This document shows, one piece after another, positions 15,001 to 26,013 of a DNA stretch of 64,000 nucleotides. The notes under the pieces were generated by a model that did no database searches, was not told the DNA's origin, and saw only the letters and a list, made by a program, of their open reading frames with translations. The position numbers were made by a program, and so were the translations under genes. The stretch covers positions 62,001 to 126,000 of the forward strand of contig NZ_JAPHPW010000013.1 of NCBI RefSeq assembly GCF_026241515.1, written 5' to 3'. Every line of letters begins with the position of its first letter. The first letter of the stretch is position 1. This DNA comes from Vibrio sp. 14G-20. GTDB lineage: Bacteria > Pseudomonadota > Gammaproteobacteria > Enterobacterales > Vibrionaceae.

Positions 15001-18000
15001 ATTGAAGGTATCTCAAGTAACGGGGCTGATATTGTTTTTCAAAGAGGGAACAATACTGGCTTTAGCGATGGCTTGAATGTTCAAAGTGGACGTCGAACTA
15101 TCCGTGTTTATGAGCAGACCGATGATGGCAATGGTGGTACTCAGGAAAGACAGCTGGGTACTTTACGTATCAACTCAAATGGCGAAATAGAATTTAGAGC
15201 CAATGGTTATCTAGATCATGACGGCGATGAGATCAACTTCTCGATCAACGTAATTGCAACCGATGCAGACTTAGATACCTCTGAAACGCCACTGAATATT
15301 ACTGTCGTTGACCAGGACTCAACGGCTGTGTCGCTGAAAGTGACGACAACAGAGGATATTGGTCGTGATGCATCAATTGATTATGCAGCGGGTAGTGAAC
15401 CAACAGACCTAGAAAACACTTTTGATAATCAAGACGGTCTACCTGATGCACCTGCCCAGGTCGCATTGCAAGTAAACTTGTACGACCAAGATAATACAGA
15501 GGCGATCGGCCAGCTGAAGATCTTCGATAATACTAATCATAGAGGTACTTTCTATTACTTTGATGGTGCTGAATATGTGAAATTGTCGACAGATGTAGAT
15601 GGTAACTATGTACTAGATGGCGCAAATATCGTTCAGAGTTTCATGCCTGACCCCGATGATTTAACTGACCCAAAAGATGTTATAGCTACCATCGACAATC
15701 TTTATTTTGTACCAGACCGAAACTACGGTTCGAATGACAATGGTGTGCGAATCAACTACGAACTCGAGATTGATAATAATGGTTCGCTAGACCACACCGT
15801 AAACTCAAACTTTAGAATTGAAATTGAAGCGGTTGCCGACATTGCGACTTGGGATGATGCGAATAGCACTTACACTTATCTTCCAGATACAGACAGCATG
15901 GGTGCAGAGAGTCCGGTAACGGAAGATGGAAATACCATCACTCTTAACCTCGAGGCTGATTCTCAAGATACTTCTCGCCCTGAAACACTCACATATAAAC
16001 TTACTGTTGATGAGGGTGTTGGGAAGTTTACTCTATTGGATAGTTCAGGTAATCCGATAGGGCCTGTTGGAGGCCCATATGTTATTGATGCGGCAGATAT
16101 CAATAGTACGGTCGTCGACCCGATTGATAACTTCTCAGGCACCATCAGCTTTAAAGTAGTGGCTTTGACGGAAGAAACCCGTAATCCATTCCTAGATGGC
16201 GATAATAGCGGTGCTAACAGTAAACAGGTTGCCACTTCTGAAGAACGAACATTAGTTATTGATGTACTTCCAGACGCCGACTTAGGCTCCTTAAGCGTGA
16301 ATCGTAAAACCATCAATGAAGACAATATTCTCGATCCAGATACTGTTGGGGATCCTAACAATAGAGTCGCGTTTACTCTTGATGAAGTGATTACGATGAC
16401 GCCTTCTGAAGATATGGATACGTCGGAAACCTTATACGTACGCATCAACAATATTACTCAGGGAGCAGGGCTTTATTTACTCGGGACCGATACCCTTGTA
16501 TCAACCGTGACCATTGAGGGTGTCGACTATCAAGAGATTCTTTACTCTGAACTTGCCAATGTAGAAGTGATACCCAAAGACCACAGTAATGAAGACTTTA
16601 GCTTTGATGTGTTAGGTGTTGTCAAAGACAAGGCAGATCTTTCAACGGGTGAAGTAGTTGATGAAATCACATTTGGTCCTAAAACAGTCAACGTTGAAGT
16701 CATTGGTGTTGCTGATGTGCCATTTGGTGGAACTAATGGTACCGATTGGGAAGAGTTTACAGATGGCGGTGTGAGTGGGGTACAAACCACAATCCAAGAG
16801 AGTCAGAGCGGAGACAGCTACGCTGTTCTAGATTTCACGGTGTTGTCTGGAGAGCGAAGACCTGATCCGGCAGCTGTAGACCAAACACCATTACCTGACG
16901 ACGGTTCAGAATCCATAACCGTTATCCTCTCAGGTATTCCAGATGGCGTGATTCTCGAAGACGGCGATGGTACGGTGATCGACCTTAACTTTGTTGGTTA
17001 TGAAACGGGACCGGGCGGTAGCCCTGATTTATCTAAACCTATCTACGAAGCGAACATTACAGAGGCGGGTAAAACGTCAGGTATTCGCATCAGACCTGTC
17101 GACTCATCGACAGAGAATATCCACATTCAAGGTCAAGTGATAGTGACCGAGAACGATGGCCATACCTTAACGTTCGACCAAGAAGTTCGAGTATTAGTTG
17201 AACCTAGAATTGACACCTCCGCGACCTATGCTAATACAACCACAGGGAATGAAGATACGGCCATCAATATTGATTGGCACCCAGAGGGTACTGACTATAT
17301 TGACGATGATGAGCATTTCACTTCCATTACCATTAATGGCATCCCTGCGGATGTAGTCGCGGTGGTCAATGGTGATGTGACGGTCGATTCTAGTACGCCC
17401 GGCACTCTAGTAATCACACAGAAAGACTCCTCACAAACACCTGAGCAATTTACTCAGATTGCTTTGGCGAACAACTTTATCCAAATGACACCACCAGAAA
17501 ACTCAAGTGTCGACTTTACGCTGACAACCGTCGTTGAGATGGAGGAGAGAGATTTCGAGTACACCGATGACGCTATTGTTGGTGAGGGCGGCCGAGTAGT
17601 TGCTAATCCAGCAATTACAGGCACCATCACAGTACAAGTTGTGCCTGTTGTGGAACCTGAAGATCCAGATGGAGATGGAGTTGACGATAACTTTATCGTT
17701 TTCTCCAATGAAGACGGTAGTGGCGAATTGGCAACAATTACCTCTGATGCCGCAGGTGTTATCAAATTTACGACCAATAGCGATAACCAAGCCGTAGATG
17801 GTGGCGGTGTTGAAATCTTGGATGGTGAGTACGTTATCCGTTACAAAGAAGAAGATGTCTCTCCTGAGTTTGCTATTAATGAAGTCGTTAACGAGGTTGT
17901 GGTTCAATTGACTACTACGTCTGATGGCGCGTTACCAGAAGAGGTGTTGAGTCAATTGCTCGTGACTGGTGCTGTGTATGAGGGTGATGGTCGTTGGGTG

Positions 18001-21000
18001 GTCACAGACGAAAATGCGTTTACGATTAGCGCACCAGAAGGCTTAGATCTAACTTCCCCATATAATGATGGTATATCGAGTAATACCAGCAGTATCAAAA
18101 TGACTGCCTATACGGAAGTTGAAGACTTAGGGGATGAGGTCGGCGACCAAGAATCGGACGTTGTTATTCGTCAAGGCGACGTGATTTTGACCTTCCCTGA
18201 AGAGATAACAGGTGGTGGGGAAATCGCGGCGGATATAACAGCGACACCAGATCAAGTAATAGACGCTATCGAAGATATTCAGCTTATGCTCGGCGATGCT
18301 CTTGAAAGTATCATTAGTTTCAGTGGTGGTGATGCATTTAACGACCAAATTACCATCGTTATTGATGATACCGTGTTTCTTGACCCAGCAGACCCTACCC
18401 AAACGCTTAACATCAGCATAGGTGGTAGTGGTGAGATTGATTTTGTTAACGGCGAATATGTATATCAGTCCACTTTGATACAAGGTGCAACGCCAGACTT
18501 TTCTGATTTGGTGCTGAATTTACCCGCTGACTACTCTGGTGACTTTGAATTGCCATTTACGGTGATTACCAAAGACCTCATCTCTGGTGATGAAAATGTA
18601 CTTGATACCAGCGCCATTATTAAAGTCTCCGCAGTAACCGACGTAGCGCCAAGTATTTCTGTCGATATCTCGGGTTCTTTAGGTGACTCGTTGAACCCAG
18701 TTGATATCGATGGCCAGCCGGGTGCTGAAGCTGTGGGTTATGAAGACACCTATATTGTGCTTGATTTCTCGGGTTCGGTTGCAGACCAAGTTAATGGTGT
18801 TGAAGGCGGTGATGAGCGCTTCACCGATATTACTCTAACCTTAACTGACACAAGTAATGGTGAATTTTACAGCGATACTGGAACGGCTTTGGGCACATCA
18901 ATATCTTTCACTGAAACGGAAATTGAGAATGGAGCCTTATCTGGTGTGTTGTTTAGACCGAAAGAAAACTTCCCGACTTACGATGATGTAAATGGTGTTG
19001 ATGTCAGTACCGTTAGCGTTACTGTGAGTGGGAATATCTTAGATACTGCGACGTTCAACGAAGATGGCTCAACAACGACGGAAGATGCAACTCCCGAGTT
19101 TTTCTCAACGTCGGTTAGCTTTGACGTAGTCCCTGTGGTAGATGATATTTCGATCACTGGCCCGGGAACGAACGCTGATGTCATTGAAATAACAGGTAGT
19201 GAAGATCAAGAGATTTCACTTGCTGGCTCAAGTCCAGTGTCGATAGCTTTGACAGATTTAGATGGGTCGGAAGAGTTTGTCTCTATCAAGTTCACTGATG
19301 TCCCTGATGGCTTCCAATTCAGGGTAGATAACTCCTCAGACTTCACGGTTAAGAATAATGGTGGAGGCGTGTGGAGTGTTCAATTGCCTTCAAGTGTCTC
19401 GAATTCATTCGATTTGAGCGAAATATCGGTACTGCCTCCGAAAGATTTCAGCGGTACTTTTGAGTTTGGTGTTGAGGTGTTTACGCAAGAATCTTTGCTC
19501 GGTGTACCAACTAACGCAGGTACTCTGCCAAGTTTCCAAGTGCATGTACTTCCGGTAGGAGACGATATTGATACGGACCCGACTGATTCGGTAGTCGGTT
19601 TAGAAGGCGAAAATATTGATATTGAAATCAACACTACTATTCTGGATAACGCATTTTCGGCATCGGGGAGTGGGACTTATACTGAAAATTCGCCAGAAAC
19701 CATCCGTGTTGTGGTCAGCAATGTTCCACAAGACGCGTCAATTTGGCATCCGGATGGAACAACACTAGGTATTTACGATTCAGTATCTGATACATGGACG
19801 TTAGACGTAGATGCAACAGCACTCGATAAGATCGTGTTTAACTCCGGTGAGCACAATTCAGACACAGGTAATGCGCTTGGTATTGATACACCGTTGTCTA
19901 TTTCTGTTCGCTCAGTAGATACAGATGCGGATAACACTGAGTATTTAGGGGCGGAAACCATTTTCAGTGTCGACTTGGTGGTTGATCCGATCAATGACCA
20001 ACCAACCTTTGTCAATATTGAAAACTTAGAGACGCCGGAAGACACCTCTATTGCATTGAGTGATATATCGGGCTTTAAGATAGAGGACCCAGACGCCGTT
20101 TATGATGATCCGAACGCGATTTACACACTAACATTATCGGTCGACCAAGGTACGTTGACCTACACATCTTCAACGGGTGTTACCTCTACGCCAACCAGTG
20201 GCAGCGCCATTGTTCTCTCTGGAACTTTGGCCAATATAAATACAGCTTTGGATGCCGGGAGTGTCAGGTTTGAGTTGGGTGCGGATGAAAATTACTTGAA
20301 TCAAGGAGGTGTGGCGACGGTAACTGCTACCGTTGATGATGGTGGAAACAACGGTTCATCAGGCCCATTGAACAATCAAACCACCTTTGAGATTAAAGTT
20401 ACTGAAGTCAATGATGATCCAATGGCAACGGACATCGATTTAGGCACGATTGCTGAAGATGATCAAATCGTAATTAAAGCTGAAGATTTGATTGCCGCAT
20501 CAAGCGATCCTGAAGGCGATAACCTGACAATAACCGATGTCAGCCTCACTTCGGGTCAAGGGCAGTTGGACTACTTTGAAAACAGTGGTGGTGTAGATGA
20601 CCCGTTGATTACTGGCCCATATTGGGTTTTTGATGCCAACGATGAATACGATGCGACCAGTGGAGATATCAGCTTTACATACACCGTTCAAGACGATGGG
20701 CAAACCAATGGAGTTGATGACTTCCTAACAGACACCGGCGATTTGAGCTTAACAGTGACAGGGGTTAATGATTCGCCAATCATTAATGGTGACAATGTCA
20801 CTTCGGCTATCGATGAAGATGTCGACCAGTTGATTAGTGGTATTACCGTCGCAGACCCTGACTATGTTGGCGTTCATGCTGACGATTTCATGACCGTCAC
20901 CTTAAGTGTCGACTTTGGTACCTTATCGGTAACGCTTCCTGGAATTACCACTGTTACTGTCAGCGGGCAGGACACAAGCTCAATCATACTGGAAGGTAAA

Positions 21001-22080
21001 CCAGCGGATATCAATGCAATCATTAATACACCAACCAACCCTATTGGCGTGTTTGTGAATACGCAATATATCCCATCGAACAGTATTCAGTTACAAGTGG
21101 TAGCTCAAGATAGTGGCAATCCATCTGGCATTATCATCGAAACACCACCAGAAGAGTTTACGATACAGGTGACACCAGTGGCTAACGCGCCAACGTTATC
21201 GATTGATCCTGCATCTAACTACGTGAGAAACATTACTGCGAGTCAGTCAGTCAGCGCGAGTGGTATTCCTTTAGTTGGAATTATCGCGGCCTTAACGGAC
21301 ATTACAGAAGAGCTAACGCTGCATATCAGTGATGTACCTGCTGGCGCTCAAATCACCAGTACAGCCGGCTCTGTTACGGATCTTGGCGGTGGTGTTTGGG
21401 TAGCAACGGCGGATGCAATTGAAAGCTTGCAAGCGGTTGGGCTTTCTCAAACTCCAGGTAACTACACACTGAAAGTTGAGGCGGTTTCTGAAGAGACTGA
21501 CAACAACGATACAGCGACATCGGCTTCGATTGACCTTGACCTGAATATTGTGTCTGACGCGGTCGATATTAATCTGGCTTCGGAAACTGACGATATTCAG
21601 CTATTGGCTGGCGCGAATGCGACTGACCTAACTGCAGGCTCTGGAAATGACCGTCTAGAAGGTGGCGCGGGTGATGATACGCTTGTTGGTGGTGACGGTA
21701 ATGATACCCTGATTGGCGGCGGCGGTTCAGATATTCTAACCGGTGGTGATGGTATGGATTCGTTCGTATGGCTTAATATCGAAGATGGTGTTGAAGATAC
21801 GATTACCGACTTTGACTTGTCGGAAGGGGATAGTATTGACTTGAGAGAAGTGTTGCCAGAGCTTAAAAACACATCTCCAGACATGACCGCGTTGTTACAA
21901 CAGATAGACGCGAAAGTGGAAGGGAATGACATTGAGCTTACGATCAAGTCTGATGGTTTAGGTACCACGGAACAGGTGATTGTGGTTGAAGATCTTGCAC
22001 CTCAGTTGACGCTAAGCAGCACCATGCCGTCAGACATTCTGGATGCGTTAGTACAGCAGAATGTAATCACTCACGGTTAA
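1..22080 (+). CDS. Giant T1SS-143 repeat / RTX adhesin, 5' end outside window
   Basis: The frame is open from base 1 and ends at TAA 22078-22080, giving 7359 residues in the window; the N-terminus lies upstream. An apparent start at 34 is an internal TTG. Residues 1 to about 4660 are 17 tandem units of about 272 residues, each with a conserved DDVQIMQ-like block, an LDH loop and a FDLPVYAVD block, matching the Vibrio T1SS-143 repeat family. About 2,500 residues of divergent Ig/cadherin-like beta-sandwich repeats follow. Five GGxGxDxLx-type RTX nonapeptides (about residues 7212-7256) bind calcium, and the last 100 residues form a type I secretion target domain. The protein is probably exported in one step by an ABC/MFP/TolC system and acts as a surface or biofilm adhesin. 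No T1SS transporter genes are in the window. Family call is firm; the ligand is unknown. Confidence 0.93.
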   Translation, partial: DGLDNNDLSFDLPVYAVDTDGDDSLVSQLNVTIGDDVQIMQDGTLDITEPNLADGTITTNTIDVMPNQSADGATITQFTYDGQLRTLDQNDTGEQQFSFTEGELFITLEGEVRFEPNRNLDHTASEDIVKSIVVTSSDFDNDPVTSTVTLTITDGDNPTIDVIPSVILSETNLSDGSASSGSAVSSTQTITFTNQSDDVVRFRIEPTEFNTNDDLKSNGLAVELREDPAGSGDYIGFTTSATNVETTVFTLSFSSTTLGEYTFTLLEALDHQDARGNNDLSFDLPVYAVDSDDDDSLMSPLNVTIGDDVQIMQDGTLNITEPTVADLTAVTPPTTAIFDAMPNQSADGATVTQFTYDGQLRTLDQNDNGEQQFSFTEGELFITLQGDVRFEPNRNLDHTLNEDIVKSIVVTSSDSDNDVLTSTVTLTITDGDIPTIDNVPIVNLSETNLSDGSAPSGSVVSSTQTITFTNQSDDVTSFRIEPTEFNVGGALTSNGLAVELKADPTTPGGYIGYVTDGSNVETNVFTISFSDTNLGQYTFTLLEALDHVDGLANNNLSFDLPVYAVDSDGDDSLVSQLNVTIGDDVQIMQGGTLDITEPNLADGTITTNTIDVMPNQSADGATIIQFTYDGQVRTLDQTDNGEQQFSFTEGELFITLQGEVRFEPNRNLDHTTSEDIVKSIVVTSSDSDNDVLTSTVTLTITDGDIPTIDAVPSVTLSEANLSDGSAPSSSAVSQTETITFTNQSDDVASFRIEPTEFNVGGALKSNGFAVEIKEDSANPGTYIGFITDGSNAEVPVFTISFSTTTLGEYTFTLLEALDHVDGLDNNDLNFDLPVYAVDTDGDDSLVSQLNVTIGDDVQIMQDGTLDIVEPNLADGTITTNTIDVMPNQSADGATITQFTYDGQLRILDQNDTGEQQFSFTEGELYITLEGEVRFEPNRDLDHSVSEDIVKSIVVTSSDFDNDPVTSTVTLTITDGDNPTIDAVPSVSLKEADLADGSLPSGSAVSQTETITFTNQSDDVVRFRIEPTEFNTNDDLKSNGLAVELREDPQGSGNYIGFTTSATNVETQVFTLSFNGGSLGEYTFTLIEALDHQDARGNNDLSFDLPVYAVDSDGDDSLMSPLSVTIGDDVQIMQDGTLDIVEPNLADGTVTTGTVDVMPNQSADGATITQFTYDGQLRTLDQNDNGEQQFSFTEGELFITLQGEVRFEPNRNLDHTLNEDIVKSIVVTSSDSDNDVLTSTVTLTITDGDTPTIDNVPTVNLSETNLSDGSAPSGSAVSSTQTITYTTQSDDVSSFRIEPTEFNVSGALTSNGLAVELKADPTTPGGYIGFVTDGSNVETNVFTISFSDTNLGQYTFTLLEALDHVDGLANNNLSFDLPVYAVDSDGDDSLVSQLNVTIGDDVQIMQGGTLDITEPNLADGTITTNTIDVMPNQSADGATITQFTYDGQLRALDQNDSGEQQFSFTEGELFITLEGEVRFEPNRNLDNTLSEDIVKSIVVTSSDSDNDVLTSTVTLTITDGGIPTIDAVPSVTLSETNLTDGSAPSGSAVSQNETITFTNQSDDVANFRIEPTEFNVGGALKSNGFAVEIKEDSANPGTYIGFITDGSGSEVPVFKIAFSTSTLGEYTFTLLEALDHVDGLDNNDLSFDLPVYAVDTDGDDSLVSQLNVTIGDDVQIMQDGTLDIVEPNLADGTITTNTIDVMPNQSADGATITQFTYDGVVNTLDQSISGEQQFSFTEGELYITLEGEVRFEPNRNLDHSVSEDIVKSIVVTSSDFDNDSLTSTVTLTITDGDNPTIDVIPSVTLSETNLSDGSAPSGSAVSSTQTITFTNQSDDVVRFRIEPTEFNTNDDLKSNGLAVELREDPAGSGDYIGFTTSATNVETQVFTLSFNSGSLGEYTFTLIEALDHQDARGGNNLSFDLPVYAVDSDGDDSLMSPLNVTIGDDVQIMQDGTLDIVEPNLADGTVTTGTVDVMPNQSADGATITQFTYDGQLRTLDQNDNGEQQFSFTEGELFITLQGEVRFEPNRNLDHTLSEDIVKSIVVTSSDSDNDVLTSTVTLTITDGDIPTIDNVPTVNLSETNLSDGSAPSGSAVSSTQTITYTTQSDDVTSFRIEPTEFNVGGALTSNGFAVELKVDPTTPGGYIGFVTDGSNVETNVFTISFSDTNLGQYTFTLLEALDHIDGLANNNLSFDLPVYAVDSDGDDSSVSQLNVTIGDDVQIMQGGTLDITEPNLADGTITTNTIDVMPNQSADGATITQFTYDGQVRTLDQTDTGEQQFSFTEGELFITLEGEVRFEPNRNLNHTLSEDIVKSIVVTSSDLDNDVLTSTVTLTITDGDIPTIDAVPSVTLSETHLADGSAPSGSAVSQTETITFTNQSDDVASFRIEPTEFNVGGALKSNGFAVEIKEDSANPGTYIGFITNGSNAEVPVFTISFSTSTLGEYTFTLIEALDHVDGLDNNDLSFDLPVYAVDTDGDDSLVSQLNVTIGDDVQIMQDGTLDITEPNLADGTITTNTIDVMPNQSADGATITQFTYDGVVNTLDQSISGEQQFSFTEGELFITLEGEVRFEPNRDLDHLVSEDIVKSIVVTSSDFDNDPVTSTVTLTITDGDIPTIDAVPSVLLEEADLIDGSSPSGSAVSQTETITFTNQSDDVEKFRLEPTQFNTDDSLKSDGLIIEIREEPTGSGNYIGFTTDISNVETTVFTLDFSSTTLGEYTFTLLEAIDHTPIQGNNNLTFNLPVYAVDTDGDDSLMSPLSVTITDDVQVMVSGDLTIEEPTVADLAAGTPATSVFDVLTSPSADGASVTQFTYDGQLRILDQTDNGEQQFSFTEGELFITLEGEVRFEPNRNLDHTLNEDIVKSIVVTSSDGDDDVLTSTVTLTITDGDVPTIDVIPPISLAESNLADGSDPSNSAVSDTKIIQFTHESDDVEFFRIEPTQFNTLGTLTSNNLVVQLKEDPNSAGDYIGFVKDASDVETNIFTVSFSDSNLGQYTFTLLEALDHDDGLVKNSLSFDLPVYAVDSDGDDSVMSPLTVIIEDDVQGMSNGILTIEEPTVADLAAGVVATTTFDVMPEQSADGATITQFTYDGQVRTLDQTDNGGQQFSFTEGELFITLEGDVRFEPNRNLDHESGPIVKSIVVTSSDGDLDVETATVVLTITDGDIPTIESVPSVSLSETQLADGSTPSGSAVSQTETISFTNQSDDVVSFRIEPTEFNVGGALKSNGFSVEIEEDSANPGTYIGFITDGSGAEIPVFTISFSTTILGEYTFTLLEALDHADGLDNNDLSFDLPVYAVDTDGDDSLVSQLNVTIGDDVQIMQDGTLDITEPNLAAGTVTTNTIDVMPNQSADGATITQFTYDGVANTLDQSISGEQQFSFTEGELFITLEGEVRFEPNRDLDHLVSEDIVKSIVVTSSDFDNDPVTSTVTLTITDGDIPTIDAVPSVLLEEADLIDGSSPSGSAVSQTETITFTNQSDDVEKFRLEPTQFNTDDSLKSDGLIIEIREEPTGSGNYIGFTTDISNVETTVFTLDFSSTTLGEYTFTLLEAIDHTPIQGNNNLTFNLPVYAVDTDGDDSLMSPLSVTITDDVQSLVTGSMTVKEPSTGVETSNIIDLMPDSSADGGTLTSFSYDGGALQTLNQNIAGEQSFIYDEGTLYLTIDGNMRFEPVSDLDHSGGDILRTISVNSIDGDGDIVSTSVSLRIEDGDEPVIDLIPDVALNEANLADGSAFTGAAVSETKVITFTEGSDDVTHFRVDTTNFNSLGTLKSNGLTVEIKEQPTDSGNYVGFVTGASNVETNVFTLEFSDNNVGQYTFTLLEALDHADGNLSNLLDFDIPVIAVDADNTDSASSSLSVTITDDLQQTQDRILSIVEPVTTSGAGGPPTTGIVDVMPAESADGATVTQFIYGADGPFTLDQTDLTEQEFSVADGLLFVKLDGSVRFEPDRDLDHSNGGIVRTITVTTSDFDNDIETATVTLTITDGVDPVINIVPDVYLSEVNLSDGSMPTAGPVSSTHTITYTQGSDDLSHFRIATDEFNFGGLLKSNGLVVELKEEPADSGSYVGFTTSGSGAKTDVFTVSFDSVNKGQFTITLLEALDHLNGLNYNDLNFRLPVYAVDTDDSESTRRDVVVTIEDDIQQMQDGILTITEPSSGTPTTATVDVMPLPSADGATITEFIYDGGLAISLDQTVTGEQEFTFNEGSLFVTLDGDVRFEPNRNLDHSNGNIVKNIVFTSSDFDNDIFMSSVRLTIIDGEGPELNVVPGVTLSESNLSDGSSPDSMLISETNTITSFASSDDIAKIVVDTSLFNTGGLIKSNGLVVDLREDPANSGDYLAFTTVSPGVEVPIFTLTFDSSNPSIYTFVLLERLDHAPGDGNNDITFDLSVYAEDTDGDVSASKQLEVVIGDDVQVMQSGDLLVTEPTSGTVSSNVLETITGPSADGSIVTKFTYDGGAEVLLDQNDTNEQAFVYPEGTLLIKLNGDIRFEPNRNLDHENGDIVKTIIVTSEDQDTDIEDSTVTLTIVDGAPPIINVIPLVSLSEVNLVDGSSPSLPVSQTEQITFTEGSDDVSYFRIATNEFNVGGVLKSNGLVIQLKEDPADSGSYVGFTKDGLDPEVEIFNIDFSSSVLGEYTFTLLQEIDHADVQGNNDQIFTLPVYAVDTDETDSAMTPLSVTITDDVPEITEIEAGSTFIVDEEEIGTPTQASGTFVTTEGADQVEVYELRNISTLEATLSSGSEGIKITEITGAANTTTYQGATDPSGTPIFTLVLTDDGAYTFTLLGPLNHATTPSNLDTLTIPFDVVAVDGDGDDSNQYVLPIEVLDDGPTMTDPTGETVVDEDDLAGIGSDQTEDMVINGLFTIDEGADGVVLYELINPDAVLTGLMSNGEALEWLPVVDSGTTFTYTAQTETSNEAVFEVVFDTADNSYQFELFKPLTHPLADGENTIELGFSVVAEDFDQDQSNTIDLTITVTDDVPLVTTQSITRLEGQNYNGSKVDMFANATDEGADGAVLSRIEGISSNGADIVFQRGNNTGFSDGLNVQSGRRTIRVYEQTDDGNGGTQERQLGTLRINSNGEIEFRANGYLDHDGDEINFSINVIATDADLDTSETPLNITVVDQDSTAVSLKVTTTEDIGRDASIDYAAGSEPTDLENTFDNQDGLPDAPAQVALQVNLYDQDNTEAIGQLKIFDNTNHRGTFYYFDGAEYVKLSTDVDGNYVLDGANIVQSFMPDPDDLTDPKDVIATIDNLYFVPDRNYGSNDNGVRINYELEIDNNGSLDHTVNSNFRIEIEAVADIATWDDANSTYTYLPDTDSMGAESPVTEDGNTITLNLEADSQDTSRPETLTYKLTVDEGVGKFTLLDSSGNPIGPVGGPYVIDAADINSTVVDPIDNFSGTISFKVVALTEETRNPFLDGDNSGANSKQVATSEERTLVIDVLPDADLGSLSVNRKTINEDNILDPDTVGDPNNRVAFTLDEVITMTPSEDMDTSETLYVRINNITQGAGLYLLGTDTLVSTVTIEGVDYQEILYSELANVEVIPKDHSNEDFSFDVLGVVKDKADLSTGEVVDEITFGPKTVNVEVIGVADVPFGGTNGTDWEEFTDGGVSGVQTTIQESQSGDSYAVLDFTVLSGERRPDPAAVDQTPLPDDGSESITVILSGIPDGVILEDGDGTVIDLNFVGYETGPGGSPDLSKPIYEANITEAGKTSGIRIRPVDSSTENIHIQGQVIVTENDGHTLTFDQEVRVLVEPRIDTSATYANTTTGNEDTAINIDWHPEGTDYIDDDEHFTSITINGIPADVVAVVNGDVTVDSSTPGTLVITQKDSSQTPEQFTQIALANNFIQMTPPENSSVDFTLTTVVEMEERDFEYTDDAIVGEGGRVVANPAITGTITVQVVPVVEPEDPDGDGVDDNFIVFSNEDGSGELATITSDAAGVIKFTTNSDNQAVDGGGVEILDGEYVIRYKEEDVSPEFAINEVVNEVVVQLTTTSDGALPEEVLSQLLVTGAVYEGDGRWVVTDENAFTISAPEGLDLTSPYNDGISSNTSSIKMTAYTEVEDLGDEVGDQESDVVIRQGDVILTFPEEITGGGEIAADITATPDQVIDAIEDIQLMLGDALESIISFSGGDAFNDQITIVIDDTVFLDPADPTQTLNISIGGSGEIDFVNGEYVYQSTLIQGATPDFSDLVLNLPADYSGDFELPFTVITKDLISGDENVLDTSAIIKVSAVTDVAPSISVDISGSLGDSLNPVDIDGQPGAEAVGYEDTYIVLDFSGSVADQVNGVEGGDERFTDITLTLTDTSNGEFYSDTGTALGTSISFTETEIENGALSGVLFRPKENFPTYDDVNGVDVSTVSVTVSGNILDTATFNEDGSTTTEDATPEFFSTSVSFDVVPVVDDISITGPGTNADVIEITGSEDQEISLAGSSPVSIALTDLDGSEEFVSIKFTDVPDGFQFRVDNSSDFTVKNNGGGVWSVQLPSSVSNSFDLSEISVLPPKDFSGTFEFGVEVFTQESLLGVPTNAGTLPSFQVHVLPVGDDIDTDPTDSVVGLEGENIDIEINTTILDNAFSASGSGTYTENSPETIRVVVSNVPQDASIWHPDGTTLGIYDSVSDTWTLDVDATALDKIVFNSGEHNSDTGNALGIDTPLSISVRSVDTDADNTEYLGAETIFSVDLVVDPINDQPTFVNIENLETPEDTSIALSDISGFKIEDPDAVYDDPNAIYTLTLSVDQGTLTYTSSTGVTSTPTSGSAIVLSGTLANINTALDAGSVRFELGADENYLNQGGVATVTATVDDGGNNGSSGPLNNQTTFEIKVTEVNDDPMATDIDLGTIAEDDQIVIKAEDLIAASSDPEGDNLTITDVSLTSGQGQLDYFENSGGVDDPLITGPYWVFDANDEYDATSGDISFTYTVQDDGQTNGVDDFLTDTGDLSLTVTGVNDSPIINGDNVTSAIDEDVDQLISGITVADPDYVGVHADDFMTVTLSVDFGTLSVTLPGITTVTVSGQDTSSIILEGKPADINAIINTPTNPIGVFVNTQYIPSNSIQLQVVAQDSGNPSGIIIETPPEEFTIQVTPVANAPTLSIDPASNYVRNITASQSVSASGIPLVGIIAALTDITEELTLHISDVPAGAQITSTAGSVTDLGGGVWVATADAIESLQAVGLSQTPGNYTLKVEAVSEETDNNDTATSASIDLDLNIVSDAVDINLASETDDIQLLAGANATDLTAGSGNDRLEGGAGDDTLVGGDGNDTLIGGGGSDILTGGDGMDSFVWLNIEDGVEDTITDFDLSEGDSIDLREVLPELKNTSPDMTALLQQIDAKVEGNDIELTIKSDGLGTTEQVIVVEDLAPQLTLSSTMPSDILDALVQQNVITHG
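7645..8267 (+). repeat. 623-bp block identical to 10108-10730 (copy 1)
   Basis: Line-by-line comparison finds no difference between this block and the one 2463 bp downstream, including synonymous positions. Bases 7644 and 8268 differ from their partners and set the limits. It spans the end of unit 10 and the start of unit 11 of the adhesin. Confidence 0.95.
10108..10730 (+). repeat. 623-bp block identical to 7645-8267 (copy 2)
   Basis: Partner of the block at 7645-8267, offset 2463 bp, covering the unit 13/14 junction. Perfect identity over 623 bp among units that otherwise differ at many third positions points to recent duplication or gene conversion, or to an assembly artefact. Confidence 0.95.
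21634..21768 (+). other. Five RTX calcium-binding nonapeptides
   Basis: Five in-frame nonapeptides of the GGxGxDxLx type lie end to end, for example GGAGDDTLV and GGDGNDTLI. They precede the C-terminal secretion domain, the normal order in type I secreted repeat proteins. Confidence 0.93.
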
Positions 22081-22162
22081 AGTTAAATAGGTGAGCGCTA
22101 GTTACGTGTCCGATAGTTAAGGGCACGATAGTGATTAGAAGCGAACTATCAAACCATCACGA

Positions 22163-22191
22163 AATAGGCCAGCAATGCTGGCCTATTTTTT
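22163..22191. terminator. Rho-independent terminator after the adhesin gene
   Basis: An 11-bp perfect stem (AATAGGCCAGC with its complement) closes a 3-nt loop and is followed by TTTTTT on the plus strand. It ends the adhesin transcript. The minus strand has a weaker T run, so it may also serve the convergent binding-protein gene. Confidence 0.88.
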
Positions 22192-22216
22192 GGTCACTGT
22201 ATAAATCGAAAAGAGG

Positions 22217-22981
22217 TTACTTAAGAGAGTTGTGGATCAGGAACTCTTCTTCAACGCCTTTTAGTTTCATCTCATCCATAATGAAGTTCACCGTGTTCAA
22301 CAAACGTTGTTCACCTTTTGGAATCAGGTAGCCGAATTGGCTGTTGGTGAACGGTGTTTCACAGCGAGCAGCTTCAAGACGTTCATCAGTCACTTGATAG
22401 AACAGACCTTCAGGGGTTTCTGTCACCATCACATCAACTTTACCTTCCGCAACGGCTTGCGGAACGTCTAGGTTGTTCTCGTAACGTGTAAAGCTCGCAT
22501 CTTGTAAGTTAGCATCCGCGAAAATCTCATTAGTCCCGCCGATATTGACGCCAACACGCACAGAAGAAAGGTTCACTTTCTCAATGCTGTTGTATTGTTC
22601 TGCTTTGCCTTTAGCGACTAAGAAACACTTACCAAAGGTCATGTAGCCTTGAGTTTGTTCTGCGTTTAACTGACGCTGCATTTTACGTGTAATGCCGCCC
22701 ATCGCAATATCGTACTTATCGTCGTCTAGATCGGCCAGTAGATCTTTCCATGTGGTACGAACTATCTGTAATTCGACGCCCAGCTGCTCTGCAACATGTT
22801 TAGCTACGTCAATGTCATAACCAGAGTAGGTTTTGCCGTTGAAGTAAGAAAAAGGTTTGTAGTCGCCTGTGGTACCTACACGCAGAGTGCCTGACTTTTG
22901 AATGTCCTCTAGCTGGTCAGCTTGTGCTACACCGGAAAGTGCAAGAGTAATGGAAGCAAGTAATAGTGATGTTTTTTTCAT
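22217..22981 (-). CDS. PheC-like periplasmic solute-binding protein (SBP_bac_3 family)
   Basis: A 254-residue protein with a Sec signal peptide ending near VAQA (about residue 21). The mature part has the two-lobe family 3 solute-binding fold: GTLRVGTTGDYKPFSY near the start, the SGYDIDVA and DIAMGGI motifs, then RVGVNIGGTNE. These blocks match the cyclohexadienyl dehydratase PheC and its binding-protein relatives more closely than ordinary polar amino-acid binding proteins. It stands alone, with no permease or ATPase gene beside it, which suits either a periplasmic enzyme or an orphan binding protein. The ATG at 22981 is fixed by the signal peptide; the ribosome site is weak. Substrate and catalytic activity cannot be told from sequence alone. 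Confidence 0.8.
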   Translation of the reverse strand: MKKTSLLLASITLALSGVAQADQLEDIQKSGTLRVGTTGDYKPFSYFNGKTYSGYDIDVAKHVAEQLGVELQIVRTTWKDLLADLDDDKYDIAMGGITRKMQRQLNAEQTQGYMTFGKCFLVAKGKAEQYNSIEKVNLSSVRVGVNIGGTNEIFADANLQDASFTRYENNLDVPQAVAEGKVDVMVTETPEGLFYQVTDERLEAARCETPFTNSQFGYLIPKGEQRLLNTVNFIMDEMKLKGVEEEFLIHNSLK

Positions 22982-23163
22982 TGTAGTTGTCTGTTGTGTT
23001 TGTGTTGTTATTCAAAGTAACAGAAACAATCAGAAAAAGAGATCAAACCATTGGAAAGGTCGTAAAAGAAGATAAAGCGAGGGTAGGAGATAGGTACTTC
23101 TATCGATTTGTGAGTATTGGTAGAGATGCGTTTCATATTCCATTTTGATAAACGGAGACAAAC

Positions 23164-23194
23164 AAAAAGCCCATGTTATCGAATAACATGGGCT
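23164..23194 (-). terminator. Terminator downstream of the minus-strand symporter
   Basis: A 12-bp perfect stem (AGCCCATGTTAT and its complement, 23168-23179 / 23183-23194) around a 3-nt loop, followed on the minus strand by TTTTT then GTT. Confidence 0.88.
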
Positions 23195-23221
23195 TCATTT
23201 TGGTTTAACTTGTTAGCTGCT

Positions 23222-23253
23222 TATTTAGCTATTTAGCTATTTAGCTATTTAGC
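23222..23253. repeat. 8-bp tandem repeat TATTTAGC x4 over a stop codon
   Basis: Four exact copies of TATTTAGC run from 23222 to 23253. The stop codon of the minus-strand symporter (23245-23247) lies inside the array, and the array supplies stops in further frames downstream. Confidence 0.9.
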
Positions 23254-25011
23254 AACTGACTCGTTGTTCATCTTAGCCGGAGCTTTAGACGCGTTAACCA
23301 GTAGGATACCAACGGTTAGTACCATTGAACCACATAGTAGGAACAACAAGCGTCCTGTTGGTTCGTTTGGAATCAGAGCCATTGCTAGGATACCGAAACC
23401 TGCTGTGCTGATAAGCTTACCAAGCATTGAACGCTGTTTAGTATCAAGGTTTTGTTGCTCTTCACCTTCCGCTACAAGCGGCGTGTTCCAGTTAGTGAAT
23501 AGTTGGTCAACTTCTTTCTCACGCTCTGGCGATAGGCCTTTGTAGAAGCGAGAAGTCATGATGAAGTAACCACCTGTGAACACTACGTGAGCAGCTAAGC
23601 TAAGACCGACTTTCAAGTCGCTCCATTCACGGCCTGTAAGCGCTGTTTCTAGACCAAATAGGTTCTCGATGTCTTCTGCTTGAAGAGAGATACCGAAAAT
23701 GTAAGAAACAAAACCACCAACCACTAGAGTAGACCAACCAGCCCAGTCAGGTGTCTTACGAATCCACATACCTAGTAGTACAGGGATAAGCATTGGGAAG
23801 CCAATCAACGCACCTACGTTCATCACGATATCGAACAAGCTTAAGTGACGTAGAGAGTTAATGAATAGACCAATCGCGATGATGATAACACCCATCATGA
23901 TAGTCGTTAGCTTACTTACAATAACCAGCTCTTTCTGAGTCGCGTTTTGACGAAGAATCGGGCTGTAGAAGTTCATTACAAAGATACCAGCGTTACGGTT
24001 CAAACCTGAATCCATCGAAGACATCGTTGCAGCGAACATTGCTGACATAAGAAGACCAACCATACCTGCTGGCATTACGTTCTGTACGAATGCTAGGTAA
24101 GCAGCATCACCGGCTTTGTCGCCCATTGATGTGTATTGCTCAGCAAACTCAGGCATGAATGCACTTACGTACCAAGGTGGTAGGAACCAAATTAGTGGAC
24201 CAACAACCATAAGGATACATGCTAGGCCTGCCGCTTTACGTGCGTTTTCACTGTCTTTTGCACATAGGTAACGGTAAGCGTTGATGCTGTTGTTCATTAC
24301 ACCGAACTGCTTCACGAAGATGAATACAACCCAAAGGATGAAGATGCTCACGTAGTTTAGGTTGTTACCTAACATGAAGTCGCCGTCGAAGTTAGCAACG
24401 ATGTTAGTTAAGCCGCCACCGTGGAAGTAAGCTGCTACCGCACAAGTGATTGTCACGGCCATGATTACAAGCATTTGCATGAAGTCAGAAGCAACAACCG
24501 CCCAAGAGCCGCCCGTTACTGCCATCAATACTAGAACCATACCCGTTACCACAATGGTTGCTTCCATTGGGATGTTGAATACCGCTGCTACAAAGATAGC
24601 TAGACCATTTAGCCAGATACCTGCAGAGATAAGGCTGTCCGGCATACCTGCCCATGTGAAGAACTGTTCAGACGTTTTACCAAAGCGCTGACGAATAGCT
24701 TCGATCGCTGTTACCACACGAAGTTGGCGGAACTTTGGAGCGAAGTACATATAGTTCATGAAGTAGCCAAAAGCATTGGCTAAGAATAGGATTACAATAA
24801 CGAAACCGTCATTGAACGCGCGTCCTGCGGCACCTGTAAACGTCCATGCTGAAAACTGTGTCATGAAGGCAGTTGCACCAACCATCCACCACAACATTTT
24901 GCCGCCCCCTCTGAAATAATCACTAGTTGACGTGGTGAACTTACGGAACATCCAACCAATAGCGATTAAAAAGAAGAAGTAGGCGAGAACAACAAAAGTA
25001 TCAATAGTCAT
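23245..25011 (-). CDS. Sodium:solute symporter (SSS family), oligoalginate/uronate transporter ToaA/ToaB type
   Basis: This 588-residue inner-membrane protein has the many hydrophobic helices of the SSS family. The family-typical helix motif ATMSSMDSGLNRNAG includes the Ser-Ser of the sodium site, and FAPKFRQLRVVTAIEAIRQRFG and the GGSWAVVASDFMQM helix are also diagnostic. It is homologous over its whole length to the symporter at 43323-45101. Related symporters in V. splendidus alginate loci were named Toa, for transport of alginate oligomers or monomer; which letter applies is not decidable here. It is monocistronic, with its own upstream region carrying two copies of the TTGTAnTACAA operator and a CRP-like site. 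It faces the same way as kdgF-kdgK-eda but is separated from it by a terminator and 1 kb. Confidence 0.9.
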   Translation of the reverse strand: MTIDTFVVLAYFFFLIAIGWMFRKFTTSTSDYFRGGGKMLWWMVGATAFMTQFSAWTFTGAAGRAFNDGFVIVILFLANAFGYFMNYMYFAPKFRQLRVVTAIEAIRQRFGKTSEQFFTWAGMPDSLISAGIWLNGLAIFVAAVFNIPMEATIVVTGMVLVLMAVTGGSWAVVASDFMQMLVIMAVTITCAVAAYFHGGGLTNIVANFDGDFMLGNNLNYVSIFILWVVFIFVKQFGVMNNSINAYRYLCAKDSENARKAAGLACILMVVGPLIWFLPPWYVSAFMPEFAEQYTSMGDKAGDAAYLAFVQNVMPAGMVGLLMSAMFAATMSSMDSGLNRNAGIFVMNFYSPILRQNATQKELVIVSKLTTIMMGVIIIAIGLFINSLRHLSLFDIVMNVGALIGFPMLIPVLLGMWIRKTPDWAGWSTLVVGGFVSYIFGISLQAEDIENLFGLETALTGREWSDLKVGLSLAAHVVFTGGYFIMTSRFYKGLSPEREKEVDQLFTNWNTPLVAEGEEQQNLDTKQRSMLGKLISTAGFGILAMALIPNEPTGRLLFLLCGSMVLTVGILLVNASKAPAKMNNESVAK

Positions 25012-25072
25012 CTTTTCAGCCTTTTAAATATCATAATTAACTGGGCTTAGATTAACTCGTCCCAAGGTTTAT

Positions 25073-25083
25073 TTGTACTACAA
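25073..25083. promoter_or_regulatory. Candidate GntR/FCD operator, TTGTACTACAA
   Basis: Near-perfect 11-bp palindrome 62 bp upstream of the symporter ATG at 25011. It fits the GT-n3-AC core of FadR-type GntR operators and recurs upstream of most alginate genes in the window. Confidence 0.65.
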
Positions 25084-25094
25084 TATGTCTTTAG

Positions 25095-25110
25095 TATGAT
25101 CTAGGTCGCA
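25095..25110. promoter_or_regulatory. Candidate CRP site
   Basis: TATGATCTAGGTCGCA matches 13 of 16 positions of the symmetric CRP consensus TGTGATCTAGATCACA. It lies just upstream of the operator of the symporter, so catabolite control is plausible. Confidence 0.45.
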
Positions 25111-25220
25111 TTGATTTTTCACTAAATGCTGAAAGATCTTTTAAGTTACTGTTTTAATTGGTATTAATTGTGCGTGTATTTTATTTTTGTTGTGAAATAA
25201 ATTGAAGGTTAAATGTTCAT

Positions 25221-25231
25221 ATGTATTACAA
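25221..25231. promoter_or_regulatory. Second candidate GntR/FCD operator of the symporter, ATGTATTACAA
   Basis: Second copy of the palindrome in the same promoter region, 148 bp from the first (about 14 helical turns), which would allow looping. Confidence 0.55.
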
Positions 25232-25774
25232 TATAAGAAAAATCGCTCACTTCCTCTTATCTATAAGATTTTAATTATAGCCGTAACAAATATGCTACAA
25301 ATTAGTGTGTTGTGCGACTAGGTTCACGTTAATTTACAACGCTATACTTGAAGATTCCTAATTGGGAGTTCAAGTGTAGCCTATTGTTTTCACTTCGCTA
25401 TTTTTGTTTGTCTGCGGCTATGTAGCCTTTCTATGCTATTTACTACTTTCGATCTAGAGAGGCACATATTTGGAATTTTTGTCAGTGAGTGGGCGTTAAA
25501 CTGGACAACGGGACACATTCTGCGGCTCACTTTGTCTATTGTGACCTTCTGTACATGCTATGCGAGATGTTTGATGATGTATTGAAAAGGAACATTTTTG
25601 GATAAGGGGTGATAGGCGTAGATGCGCCAGTAACGCTCAGCTAGATGCGTGCTGACGTTGATTGAAAACTCACATCACTACGCTCTTGCTTGTCTTAGTC
25701 ACGGACCTGTACGAAGCCATAGAGATAAAGGTGATAGAATGTGGTGGGTAAACAGAAAGTCGATTGAGAGTGTC
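25232..25774. other. Non-coding stretch upstream of the symporter
   Basis: No open frame with a credible start and ribosome site, no RNA gene and no repeat is visible here. Translation in all frames is broken by stops. It may be an eroded sequence. Confidence 0.5.
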
Positions 25775-25936
25775 TTATACCAATCACAGTAAGTGATCAA
25801 AAATAGCGTAGGGAAAAGGCTTGAGAACAAGGCAGAAACTTTCGATAAGTAGTTATTCTACAATCAAAAGTTCTAACGCAGTTATCGGGCGTTTTAGCAA
25901 GCTAGGGTGACCAGCTATTTACTACGATGGGTATTA
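25775..25936. repeat. 162-bp MITE-like element with imperfect terminal inverted repeats
   Basis: The ends TTATACCAATCACAGTAA (25775-25792) and TTACTACGATGGGTATTA (25919-25936) are imperfect inverse complements. The interior has no reading frame. From general knowledge, short interspersed elements starting TATACCAATC are common in Vibrio genomes; assignment to a named family is not possible here and no second copy was seen in this window. Confidence 0.5.
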
Positions 25937-25966
25937 CTGCTAGTCGGTGCGATAAACGGCAGATAA

Positions 25967-25992
25967 CAAAAAGCCCCACCGAAGTGAGGCTT
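25967..25992 (-). terminator. Terminator of the kdgF-kdgK-eda operon
   Basis: An 8-bp stem (AGCCTCAC/GTGGGGCT on the minus strand, one G-T pair) with a TTCG tetraloop, then TTTTTGTT. It lies 22 bp beyond the eda stop. Confidence 0.88.
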
Positions 25993-26013
25993 CATAACTA
26001 AATCTAAAACAGA

